Assembly (NCBI GenBank): GCA_030268105.1
Contig: BSDZ01000031.1
Span: 744,001 to 808,000, forward strand
Direction: 5' to 3'
Source: Volvox africanus
Taxonomy: Eukaryota; Chlorophyta; Chlorophyceae; Chlamydomonadales; Volvocaceae
DNA: 64,000 bases
The notes beneath the pieces are model-generated. The model saw only the letters and a program-made list of their open reading frames with translations, was not told where the DNA came from and searched no databases. Of the stretch, positions 1 to 10,468 are shown piece after piece (position 1 is the stretch's first letter; each line of letters starts with the position of its first letter). The translations under genes were made by a program, and so were the position numbers.

Positions 1-2471
1 ACGTGTGAAGCCACATGCCTGTGTGTCCGCTCCTCGTCGCCAGCCGCCAGCCACGGGTCGCTCCACGCCCAACCGTGTGATCAGCGTCAGATCAGCAGGG
101 GCACGAACCGCCGCTCTTTCGCCTCCGCCGCCCCCTTGTCCTCCAGCCCCGGTGTCGCTGACGTACTCGGAGCCCGCACTAAGGTTGCCATGCTGCCGCT
201 GTCGCTGGGGCTCATGCGCTTGCGAAAGCAGTGGTGATGCACTTGCCGAAGGAAGGTCAGCGGGATCTGCTCCTCCCCCGGCTTCTCCCGCATCTGCTGA
301 GATCGCGGCGAGATCTCTCCCGTTATCACGCTTGCTGTTATTGTTAATGCTGCTATTCCGAAGCACAAACGTGGCACCTGTTGCCTGGCCCACATAGCCA
401 GCCATGATGGGAAGCGCGAAGGACTCCGCGCCCGCATCTGCGCAACCGTAGAGGACAGACGACAGCCCCGTAGAGGAAAGGATGTCGGTTGAGGAAGGAG
501 CGGTCCGCGGCATTATAACAAAGGTATTGAGAGGGGAGTAAGTGAAGCCGAAAGTGAGCATGTTAGCACAAAACCTATGGGATATAGACCAATATAGGCC
601 CATACACATGAAATCCCAATTCAGGATATCACCAATTGTTAAGGGAAAGCATTCACCTCGTACGCCTCGCGTCCCCATCCCCCGACCTGTCCCGGAAAAT
701 GTCCCGGAAATGTATGCCAGATATCGACAACGGTCGGTCAGCAGCTACAACCCCACCGACAGCAACGACTTACAGCCCGCGCAAAACACCCGAGAGCGGC
801 CTTGCCACCGGTCACTGGCTTAAATCCACAGCCGGCGGCTGTGGCACTCAGATACCTGCCAGCCGTTAAGACCCATCACCTAGAACCTCCGCACCGATCA
901 ATGGCCCCATTAGCTCGCGATTCCAGAGGAACCGGGGATCAGCTCGCGACCATAACGACCCGCCACCACTGCTGCCGCCGCCGCCACGCACGCCCCGGCT
1001 GGCGCCACTGACGCTGCCACCGGCGGCAGTGCAACTGTGCCCTGGAACCCCCGCCGACGCCGCGACGGCACCGTCGTTGGTCCACCACGCTCCCAGTCTT
1101 GGCGGCCATCCGCTGCTGCCAGCGGGAGCGGCTCGTTGTCCTGCCGGTGAGGTCCCGAGGTTGCCAGAGCTGGCCAGCGCCTGAGTTTGCAAATGTTAAG
1201 GTGCGATAAATAATAAGGTTGGGCAAGTGATAGTGACCGTCCCAACAGTGATAGTGACCCAATAAAGCTTCATATCATGATTCCAATTCAACCCATTTTG
1301 CTTTACAGCTATACAGCTACACTTTTTCGATGTCTTGTCATGAAGCTCCAGTCCCCAGTTGTTATTATCCCTGTACCGATCATATCAGTTAGTAATTTGC
1401 TGGCGCAGTGGTTTCCTCGTGGGTTGCCGGTGACTGGGCGCATGAGCTGCCGGCCCTCTTGCCCACCTACCCCTTCCCGCCACACCTGCCGCTGGCGGGA
1501 TGACGTAATGTTGGCGGTGTGGCTGAAGTAGAGGTGCGCTCCGACGCACTTTGGGCTGACTGCCTCCTGAATCAGTGAGGCATACCTGTGGATGTGCGTG
1601 TGGGCGAGGAGGAAATTGGGCCGGCATCGGGCGGGGCCCGCATCCATGTTCGTTCCAATATGAATGTGAATGTGAATGTGAATGTGGATGAGGCAAACAG
1701 CACAACCATGCAAAACCCAGATCAGACCACCGCACACCAACATTCCCAGCCCGCCGCTTACTGAAGAATACTCGCATCCGGTACCTTAAGTCGCTGGGGC
1801 AGCTGTTAATGGTCTCCGGAGCCACCAGGGTCGTGTCCTCCACCTTGTACACGGGACCGTCCAGCATGCCGCACACCTGCACGGAGCGCATGTGGGCGTG
1901 CGGCAACCCATACACGCTGCTGCCGATGTAAGACATCTCCACCTTGCACATGCACGCACCCGTTTAGCCTTGCTCACAAGTACGAGGATCGTGCCTTTCT
2001 CCAGCCGTAGCAACCCGTAGATGCCCAGGGTCATGGGAGAATTGGCGGGCAAGGGAGCGGCGGGGCCAACCCAGACCTACAGGTACGCAATAGATTTACA
2101 GACTATGGTAAACAATAGCAAATTTATTACATAATAGAAATTCGCCGTGAAGTATTGCAACGCAAAAGCTGACCTTGCCAGTGCGCAGGTCCAACCGCAA
2201 TGACGGTACAGTAGGAGGTCGCGGCGAGGACCCATCGCCATGGGCTGAGCAGTGCTGAATTGTGACTTGAATACCATCAGCCTGTTATAGATATAATGGT
2301 TTATTTTAATACTTTGAAACAAAAGGATTAAGTGTGCATGACGGCTGGAAAATCGACGAGACGCAGCCGAAATGCTTTCACCTTGAAGAATAAGAAACCT
2401 GGATCTGAAGGTTCTTTTCCTTGGGGAGATTGATGTTGTTTTTGATGCTGCTTGCGATGCACGTGTGGCAT
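1..2471 (-). CDS. SAC-domain phosphoinositide phosphatase (partial, 3' end outside window)
   Basis: Predicted lipid phosphatase that removes phosphate from phosphoinositides on endomembranes. Exons, high to low: 2399-2471 (possible first exon, weak donor), 2174-2244, 1960-2076, 1785-1876, 1486-1585, 895-1180, 1-437. All splice phases agree. The joined product follows the SAC N-terminal domain: 'GIYGLLRLEKGTILVLVSK', then 'GPVYKVEDTTLV', 'HLYFSHTANITSSRQR', 'LWSRADPRFLWNRELM', 'SFALPIMAGYVG' and 'ADLTLITRLGVERP' with a 'RRGAD' block. In SAC proteins the catalytic CX5R motif lies just after this block, so it should be left of position 1. Gly/Ser-rich inserts sit between the FSH...RQR block and the FLWN block (exon 895-1180), and between the FALP block and the TLITR block (exon 1-437). 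Known for the family: Sac1, FIG4 and SAC9 types; I cannot choose between them. The first exon (2399-2471) is only a guess from phase. Confidence 0.82.
1661..1690. repeat. short (GAATGT)n tract
   Basis: About four to five copies of a six-base unit in the SAC gene intron 1586-1784. It is a plain microsatellite. Confidence 0.7.
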
Positions 2472-3737
2472 CGTTTTGCGCGGCCAGTGTTTTGGCAAGA
2501 TGATAGAAGACACCCAGGCAAGAACAAATAAGCTGTCAACCCTCTCAAACGTGGAAGAGATAATTTGAATGGAATGCTCTATCCAGGTATGGGTAGGTTT
2601 TGCCGTACATGATGGGGCACATATGTGCCGTACGTTTCTGCGGAACCTTGTACCTTGCAATAAAATCCATAAAATGACCTATCCCAAAACGTCAATGCCA
2701 TGAATTCAGTGTAAAATAAGTATTCAAATAATATGCGAATGACATTACTTCTTGATTGTCACTGGACAAATTTGCGCGCGCGCTACTAGTCCATCATTAG
2801 GATACTTGCCTTCGACTCGGGGTGGCGCAATGGTATAGGTTAATCTTTTTAGCACAAGAAATAACGTGTTAAAAAGTTTGTTTGCTATGGCTTTATGAGA
2901 ATCTATATTCAGCAGACGCCTGGATTTACCAGCTATACCTACTTTTCTGTGAAGCCTTTGAAACTGGCCTGGTGTTCAGGAAAGTGACATACGACAGCTT
3001 TTGCATCATATCGCCACTCAAAAAACACCGGGTCTTTCAATGCTTGTAAGACTCAAGCAGTAACCTATCCCCCCTGTTCACTCCGCATGTTTTTATGCAT
3101 CCTAACCGCACTACAAGACCCACCTTCGTGTGTCAAGATAGGGGTGGATGGTGGCACTTAAAGCACGCGTCCAACATCTTGGTGGCATACTGAGGTTATC
3201 TGATTTACGCTGTGGAGAGCGAAGGGACGTACTTTAAGGCGACCCCGAGGGCGGAGCCTGTAACCGGTTGGACGTCTTACAACCGTAACCCACCCCCTGC
3301 TTATAACATTATGGCTTAGCAAAGACAGTATTGCCCGGTGCTGCAAGAGCTTTTCAGTATGGTTCGAATCATGTCCTCTTGTCATATGCCCCCAATGCAT
3401 GGCACTTGCAGACTGTCGCATCGTGTCACATTGCAACAGACATACCAGGACAAAACACTGTCAGCATTGCATGCGAGTCAGCGAGGCTATGATTGGGGCC
3501 TTATCCAGCTGCCCCGCCCTCACAACAAGACTCTCAAAGGACATGCAAGCATCATCACATCTGCTGCATCATATTGACGCAGCGAAACCACATCGCCCAG
3601 GTTGCCTTTGGATACCTTTGCTGTCGCACGACTCAAAAACTTTGGCCCAGATAACCGCCCCGACAAACCTCAATGTTTCTTTCCCATGAAACCCATGAAA
3701 CACTCTCAACCTAACCTCCCAGCTCTTGTAACCCTTT
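2472..3737. other. spacer between the SAC gene and the U1-C gene
   Basis: AT-rich sequence without a convincing exon in any frame. It lies upstream of the SAC gene and downstream of the U1-C stop codon. A TGTAA on the minus strand (plus-strand TTACA, 3277-3281) could be the U1-C polyadenylation signal, because TGTAA is the usual signal in volvocine algae, but the 3'UTR would be about 460 bases. An A-box-like stretch near 2820 has no matching B-box. Confidence 0.5.
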
Positions 3738-6709
3738 TTACCGACCCCCCATGGGCCCTCCGCCCATCATTCCGCCACCCATGGGTCCATGACCACCCCC
3801 CATGGGTCCATGGCCGCCCATCGGGCCCCCCATGTGCCCTCCGCCCATCATGGGCCCTCCACCCATCATCCCTGCAAACGGAAGGGGGTGGATCAGGTGA
3901 TATTTTGAGGTCCGGATGAAATGCAGACGCGTAAAGCAGAGATGCGCAGAGCATCAGATATGTACAAGAAGTCATTGGCCGTTGGCTGGCTAAGAGGCGA
4001 AGCAAAACTGGAGTAAGGGTCGATGGTACAACAAATGAGGGTGACGTGGCACTGCCGAACCCGTTACTTGCCTGCAAATGTTATAACAGGCAAGAGAACA
4101 ACGAGCCACGCCATGAATCGAGTGGAGGAAGTGGTGAGCAAACGAGCAAACCCCACCAACACGCGCCTCGCATTCATGCACACATGGCCCCGATCTGCTG
4201 CACGCCCTCCGTCAACCTTCGGCCCCCTTGTGACGACTAGATACCACTGTCGACAAAGCCGCGCCCCTGGGGCCAACATCTTCGGATGCGGAGGCAGTCT
4301 TCCACCGCAGATAACTCAATGCCTTAAAGATCCCAATGCCCGACATCTCCACGCCCCATATGTCCCCCATGTGTGCTCCGGAACCACCTCTTCCAAGGGA
4401 CTTCTCCACGGCCATGACAACTCACCTGGGCCTCCCATGCCACCCATCATGGGGCCTCCCATGGGCCGCATCATGCCTGCGTTTCGTGCGGGAGATGGGA
4501 GCGGAACGGGCAATTCCAGGTGAAAAATGTAGTGAAGAGTTGAAGAGCCCTCAGAGCTGAATGTACCACCAACCAGATTAGACCTTATGGCAGAGGATCA
4601 CACATCGGGAGGACCAGGCATCGTCTCGGTGACTACCTGGTCCTATCTGCTATGTCCTGCCTGAGGTGCTCTTGTGACCCAATTGCGACGAAGCCGAGAA
4701 GGTATGCATAAATAACTATATAATATATACCTTTAATCACCTAATATTAATAATATAAATATAAATATAAAATAAATAAATATAAATATACTACTAATAT
4801 TATTATACTGTGTGCGTATGCCGGTGCAGCTGTACGTCGGTGCCATGCGCTCAGCGAAGCCGCCCAACCCTTCACTATTGCCCTCATCTTTCCCAACGCA
4901 ACACAGTGCACCATGTATACCATGTCGTGCTCTGGACCCCAAAAACATCCGAACCGCCTAATATGCTACTGTCGACGTGGTCCAGAACCCAGACCTCAAT
5001 AACCTCGAGAAAGACAATCCCGCTGACTGGATTCGCGAGCCTCAATCCGGACATCTTGGTATGATCATTATTCCTATAAATGGCTAGATGTTGCGTGCAG
5101 CTGCGGCGCTCTCATTTCTTTTCCTTCCCTTCCTTACCCCCTCTTTCAACCCGTACTCCCCAAACTGAATGAAACCACTTAAGTAGCAGCCCCTCAGCAC
5201 CAGACATTCATGAAAACGAGAGCATGCTGGATCGACTCCTGCGTGCCATATACCTTAACCTCATCCGAACCCAAGTCCTGCATACAGCACCCGGCGCGCC
5301 AATAGGAAACGTACCTGGGCCCATTCCCATTCCCATTCCCATCCCCATGCCCATTCCCATGGGCCGCATCCCCATCCCTGCACAGCCAGGGACGGCAAAG
5401 ACCACGGGAAACAGAGAGTCAACATGAGGGGGGTCCAGGCTCAGCGTCACTGGTATGACCGCAAAAGCCACAAGGCAAGGTCAAAGCCACGAGAACACAG
5501 AATTGCAAGGGTCTCTGTAATGGGTTAGAAGTGCAATACATCTTGTGTCTGTATTTATTGCCTTAAGCGGATCACAGGCCAGGCTTCCGAGCAGTATGAT
5601 GATGTAGTTTCTAAGTGCCGCCCTACAAAGAAACATTTGGTGAGGCACTCAGACGACAGCGATCGTAACAAAGGACCCCAATCCACGCAATGTTGAGCTT
5701 AGGAGTTGTCCCGGTGAGGATCATTCATTAGAATAAGCTCTTTCCAGGAGATGCCGACCCTACCTGGACCCATGCCGCCACCCATAGGGCCCATGCCGCC
5801 ACCCATAGGGCCCATGCCACCACCCATAGGGCCCATTGGCTGCAACAAGGGAGCGGAAGGCGAACAGGGAAGAGGGGGGCAGGAATACAATTGATATGCA
5901 AACCAGAACTGCATATTGTGAGAGGTCGAGTGTGTGACAACATGAGAGAAATGGGCGGGCGGTGTTCCGTGCAACCAGACAGGATGCCGCATGGGTGCGT
6001 GTGGGTGGAAATGCATCGAAACGTAATACGATGAACCCCATGATGTGTATCCCCCTGCCCGTGTATCCATGCTTTCGCCGTCCAACCCAAATAAAGTTAA
6101 TTAAGGGAGGGCGACAGGGCACGATGTTGTCACGGTATCCTCCCGGCGCCACCTAGACCCTTACTCGTACAGCCGGAGAGGACGACGTCATGGGGCCCAT
6201 GCCGCTTCCGCTTGCTTCCGCGCTGATCTGGATAAAGTTATTGTAGTAGTTCCTCACATTGGCCTGAAGCAGAGAACGCAACGGTCATGCGACTTGGGCA
6301 TCAGGCAGCACGAGCATAAAGCGGAGGTGTGCCTCTGGGAGAGGACCAAGGACCCCTGGCGAGCGTTCCTGTGGACTTTGGCAGTGCAATACAAGGCAAT
6401 ACGACCCTGGGAACGCCGTCTAGCAGGAGCTGTCGCAGTTTCTCCAAAAGCTAAGGCCGCGAAGGCAAAGGCGGGCCAAGTTGCGGCTCACTAACCCAAC
6501 GAATTCAAAACCCTGAGAAATGTCTGAGTCACATAGGCACATATAGTCACCTTGTGTTTGTATCCAGAGTTATGTTGTTTCCGCACCGCTGCCTGTGGAA
6601 CAAGGCCGCCAGTCAGTATTGACCAATTGGCTTCAGTTCCCGCACTCGTAACACCTACCGACTCATGTGTTAGATACGTATCACAATAATCACAGTAGTA
6701 CCGTGGCAT
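3738..6709 (-). CDS. SNRPC: U1 small nuclear ribonucleoprotein C (U1-C), complete
   Basis: U1-C is the zinc-finger subunit of U1 snRNP that stabilises pairing of U1 snRNA with the 5' splice site in the nucleus. Exons, high to low: 6659-6709, 6551-6592, 6165-6263, 5764-5839, 5315-5377, 4426-4476, 3738-3871 (TAA). The total is 516 bases, 171 residues; human U1-C has 159. The N-terminus '[17 protein letters not shown]' is the family signature. Spliced to '[14 protein letters not shown]' and '[12 protein letters not shown]' it places C6, C9, H24 and H30 exactly as in the U1-C C2H2 finger. Exons 4 to 7 encode only a Met/Gly/Pro tail (repeats like [22 protein letters not shown]), as in other U1-C proteins but longer. 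Exons 4 to 6 all end in phase 1 after a 'GP' pair. The end of exon 3 could be six bases earlier (6171), also in phase. Confidence 0.95.
4738..4806. repeat. AT-rich simple repeat (ATAAAT/TAATAT type)
   Basis: About 70 bases of nearly pure A and T within the U1-C intron 4477-5314. There is no coding potential. Confidence 0.7.
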
Positions 6710-7341
6710 TCCTCACTGAAAGTAGGATATTAATGCTACTAACGACGTAATTTTGGCGTCCAATTTCGAATTACTAGGAAGCATAAAACGATAGATCGTG
6801 TAAGGAAGCTAATTCATGAAGTGACTTAGTGTGCAACGATGGGCGGGCCTGTGAGAAATTGTGCGTGATAACTTCTACGCGAAAGATCAACAACGCATTG
6901 TCGTAGGTTCAAGATCAGGAAGCTGTGTCAATGCTAAAGGCGGTTAGCTACTGAAAGAAGCATGTCGACGCCTTCTGGATGGAATACCCATCGAGTCGTA
7001 CACCATGGCGAGTTAAGAGTTTGTGAGCTAGCACTATTGCCTAACTTCCATAAAATGATTACACTACGCGCTCCTTTTAGCTTTCCACGTTTGAAAACGC
7101 GTGGTGCGAATGCGCACAGCGTTGCTGTGCCGAGGAGTCATCCGTGCGAGCGTCGGATACACCTAGCTCAGCGCCTTGCCTCAGCAGCCTCTGCTCAAGG
7201 TTTGTCACACTATCACCTCCCTATCGCGGCATTCGGCCTTTCCAGCGACCCTCCTGCTCATACTTAACGCTAGCAGCAGCATCCTGTGCGCACAGGGTAC
7301 CGTGAACCATCCAACCCGCTCTCCAGCTTTCAACACGTCAT
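6710..7341. promoter_or_regulatory. divergent intergenic region between U1-C and the fibrillin gene
   Basis: This stretch of about 630 bases separates two divergently transcribed genes, so it must hold both promoters if the models are right. I see no clear TATA box or other named element. Confidence 0.4.
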
Positions 7342-10288
7342 ATGCGTGCCAAGCGCACGTCTTTACCCTCCTCACCCTCCGCGGCAGGTGCAGCAGCCAC
7401 TGTCGCGCCCTCCACAGAAGCTGCGCTCAGCACGCTCCGCCGGGCGGCATCTCAGCCAGGTTCAGTGCGGCCATCTGAGGTTCTTCAGGCGCTAGTGTCG
7501 GTCGAGAAATCAAAACTCAAGGTTCGGTCCCATCGCTACCTTGAGAGGGTACTCTGCACATCATTGCATGGCCTGGTCATACGTGCAGGAGCCGAGCACC
7601 CGCGCCTGCCTGGCCGGGGTGTTCCCTGGCCCAGCCCAATGTAGATCCCCTCGCACTTCTTAGTGGGCGTGTCAGTGTTTTCCCACCTCCCCATGTCATC
7701 CCGTCGGGGTTGGAAATGTACGGGGTTGTACCAGCCTAGAGAGCAGGCATCTGCGTATTTGTTTGTTGGTTTGCCGAACCGAGCTTGGTGTATCAATTTC
7801 TGTGTATCAGCATCCTGGCCGGGTCTAAACTCTGCAAAAGATTCTACCTCAGAAACTGGGCGAGCTCTGATTTTATAGGACCTGCAACCACTTCCATAAC
7901 TTTGGTTAAGGCTCCAGAACCTACTCGGGTTGGGTTCTTAGGCGGGGTAGTTTGGCTCCGAAGGACTAGCTCGCCCCTTTGCGTCAACACCGAGCCCGCC
8001 TCAACACGGTCCGAGCCGAGCGAGGCTCTTAACCCACCAACCTGCATTCAGCCGCCGTTGACAATCTCGGCAATCTCGACATTTGCTGGCTGCTCGAAAC
8101 CCGATTGCGGTGTACATGTGGAGACGAACTTTGATGGTACCACAACGAAACGTACTTTCCATGTCCACGTTTCGTTGCGGTCTGTAACCCAGACTGCCTT
8201 TCGTCGTTTTGGACGTCTATCTTGCAGCCGGAGGAATGGCTGGAGACGTTGACGACGCCAGGCTCATGCTGGCGGCTCGTCTATACCGTACGTGAGTGAA
8301 GAGGCCAGGAGCCAGAATCTGATGATCTCTGTAATGATGTGAAACATGACGTAATCAGACTGATCTTTTGCGGATTTGGTCCGGCTGACCTGATTATCGG
8401 GGGTCTGATTATCGGGGGTCTGATTATCGGGGGGCGCAGCATCATGAATCAGATATATCGGTGGGAAGGTCCGTGCGCATGAGCGTGTATGCTTCGCTCT
8501 TTTCCCATGACCCAGTCCTCCTGCTGCCCTGCCCCGCAGCTCATCGCCTGTGCCGTGCGAATAAGCGCCTGGATCTTACTTACCGTACTGGCCTGTGCCG
8601 TATTTACCTCCTTGTGTTTGCCCCGGTCATGTGTGTGCGTGTGTATGTGTGTTCCAGCTGGTAAAGATGTCACAGCGGCAAGCAAGAAGCAGAAGGGAGG
8701 CACTGGGGGCTACTTTCCGCTGGCTGCCTGTCAGGTGTGGCTGGACACAGTTTATGGCCAGTGACATGGAATGAAAGGTCAGCGCGTCGGAACAGAAGTA
8801 GCATAGCCGGGTGCTTATGTGTGTGCGTATTTGTGTATGTGTATGTGGATGTGTGAATGTGCATGTGTACGGCGCAAGCGACATCATGGGGATAACTGAA
8901 GGGTCTGTATTGTTGGGCTGAAGAAGCAAAGAAACATAGAAAAAGGAAAGCCAAATTTGCAAATCTGCGGCCCTTCCCCTTCATGTGCGCTCCGTAAGGA
9001 ATGAACGCGTGGGCGAAACCGTAATGCACATCACTCATATAGGGCGCTTCATTATGTCCTTTCATCGCCACGAGTTTTGTTCGTCTACCCCCTCCCTCCC
9101 CAACACCACCACCACCTCCTCAGAAATTCGACCCATCCGGGTTTGAGAACGGCGTCTTCCTGGGCCCTGTGGGGCATCTGACATTCAAGGGAGGCTTCCA
9201 AATGGACGGGGTGAGAAACCAGCCTTAAACGACCGAAGGAGATACTGACTTACCGCTGTTTTCTAATAATGTAGAAATTTGTTCGTGAGTCTTACCATAG
9301 GGAAAAGCGGTAACATCCGCACCGGCATTCCCTGCATCCCCATCTGGCGCCGTGACCCCCTCGCGCGGCACAGTCTGCTGGACATCCTCCCCAGTCCGTT
9401 ATGCACGGTTAACAGAGAACCGAACGGTTCATCCATGATGTTCACAGCTGGACACAACCGATGGGGCGGGCTTGCTCCCAAACCCTAGGCCTACCGAGTA
9501 GCACCCCCTCCCTCTGACTCACCCACCACTCTTGGCCTGACCTTCCTTTCTGCATGGGCCTGGCCAATCATCGCCGTGATGACGTCAGCGCCTGCTCCAT
9601 TTCGATGTGACAACCATGTACCTGGGTCTGGGGCCTTGGCGGCTGGAGTTGCCGCTGAAGAAAGAAGTGCCACTGCAACAGATGGATACAAAGTAAGGCG
9701 TCCTCAAGCTTTCCCCCCCCCCCCACACGCACACGTGCAAATATACACTTACACATGCACGCAGTGGTTCATGCGGGTCACAGTGCGGTTGATAGACGGC
9801 GAACAACTTGAAGCCCAGCCCTGAAGCAGCAGCGGGTGAAACGAGCTGTGACCCTTTTGCATTCCCACTTCAAAACCCTCATGCTGGTGCACCCCACCTC
9901 AGCACACCCCAGCAATCCCCAGCATACCCCAGCATACCCCAGCTCCCGCTAGGAGCAGCCGCCTCTTTAGCGCATTACCCCCTCCCATGTGTGCTCCTCC
10001 CATGTGTGCTCCTCCCATGTGTGCTCCTCCCATGTGTGCTCCTCCCATGTGTGGATTCTTATGCTTCTTCTGTACCTGCACCTGCATACCTTTATGTTCA
10101 CCTGCATACCTTGTCTCAAACTACTGGTATTCGCCCGAAGGGACTTCAAGAAGCTGCCTTTTTTCGTGTACGCCTACGTGGGTCCCGACATCATCGTGGC
10201 GCGGGGCCGCTCTGGGGGCGTGGCGCTGTGGGTTCGCGCAGAGGCAGAGTGGCTGGCGTCCTCAGGCGCCATGCGGGTGTACAAGTAG
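7342..10288 (+). CDS. PAP/fibrillin-domain plastid lipid-associated protein, complete
   Basis: Predicted plastid protein of the PAP/fibrillin family, which coat plastoglobules or thylakoid lipids. Exons: 7342-7521, 8228-8291, 8658-8734, 9124-9210, 9589-9692, 10141-10288 (TAG). All phases agree and give 219 residues. Residues 1-60 are Ala/Ser/Thr/Arg-rich and look like a chloroplast transit peptide. 'PGSCWRLVYT' (about 71-80) is the family's G-x-W-x-L-x-Y-T entry motif. 'FENGVFLGPVGHLTFKGGF' (about 113-131), 'LGPWRLELPLKK' and 'VARGRSGGVALWVR' near the C-terminus follow the fibrillin pattern, the last being the usual R-G-x-x-G-(S/G) end block. The ATG at 7342 is the first in a frame opened by an upstream stop. 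The acceptor of the last exon (CGAAG) is weak but is the one that fits phase. The exact fibrillin subgroup cannot be told. Confidence 0.8.
8391..8435. repeat. three tandem copies of a 15-base unit
   Basis: The unit tgattatcgggggtc starts at 8391, 8406 and 8421 in the fibrillin-gene intron 8292-8657. The third copy ends in extra G residues instead of the final tc. Confidence 0.9.
9982..10052. repeat. five tandem copies of a 15-base unit
   Basis: The unit ctcccatgtgtgctc begins at 9982, 9997, 10012, 10027 and 10042 (last copy partial). It lies in the last intron of the fibrillin gene, about 90 bases before the acceptor, and partly serves as a pyrimidine-rich stretch. Confidence 0.92.
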
Positions 10289-10463
10289 TGGGGGCCGGCA
10301 CGCAGGGACGACAGGAGTGACACGACTCGCAGACTGGGGGACTGAGGGATATGTGTGTGTTTTATCATGCATGTGTATTTATGACACACACGATCGGAAA
10401 TTGCGTCCACATGTACCTCCTATGTATCTCCGATGTGAATAACGGGATATGTAGATTTATGAA

Positions 10464-10468
10464 TGTAA
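10464..10468 (+). terminator. candidate TGTAA polyadenylation signal
   Basis: TGTAA lies about 180 bases after the fibrillin stop codon. TGTAA is the known poly(A) signal of volvocine algae, and the spacing is reasonable. It is only a five-base match. Confidence 0.4.

Noticed and set aside
1385..1951. Minus-strand 188-codon frame as one exon, with a His/Ser repeat
   Set aside because: It runs through two predicted introns of the SAC gene. Only the parts 1785-1876 and 1486-1585 match the family.
2810..2900. tRNA-like A-box (ggtggcgcaatggt)
   Set aside because: No B-box, anticodon stem or acceptor stem follows at the right distance.
3706..4077. Minus-strand Arg/His/Gly-rich frame overlapping the U1-C last exon
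   Set aside because: It is a shifted-frame shadow of the Met/Gly/Pro exon.
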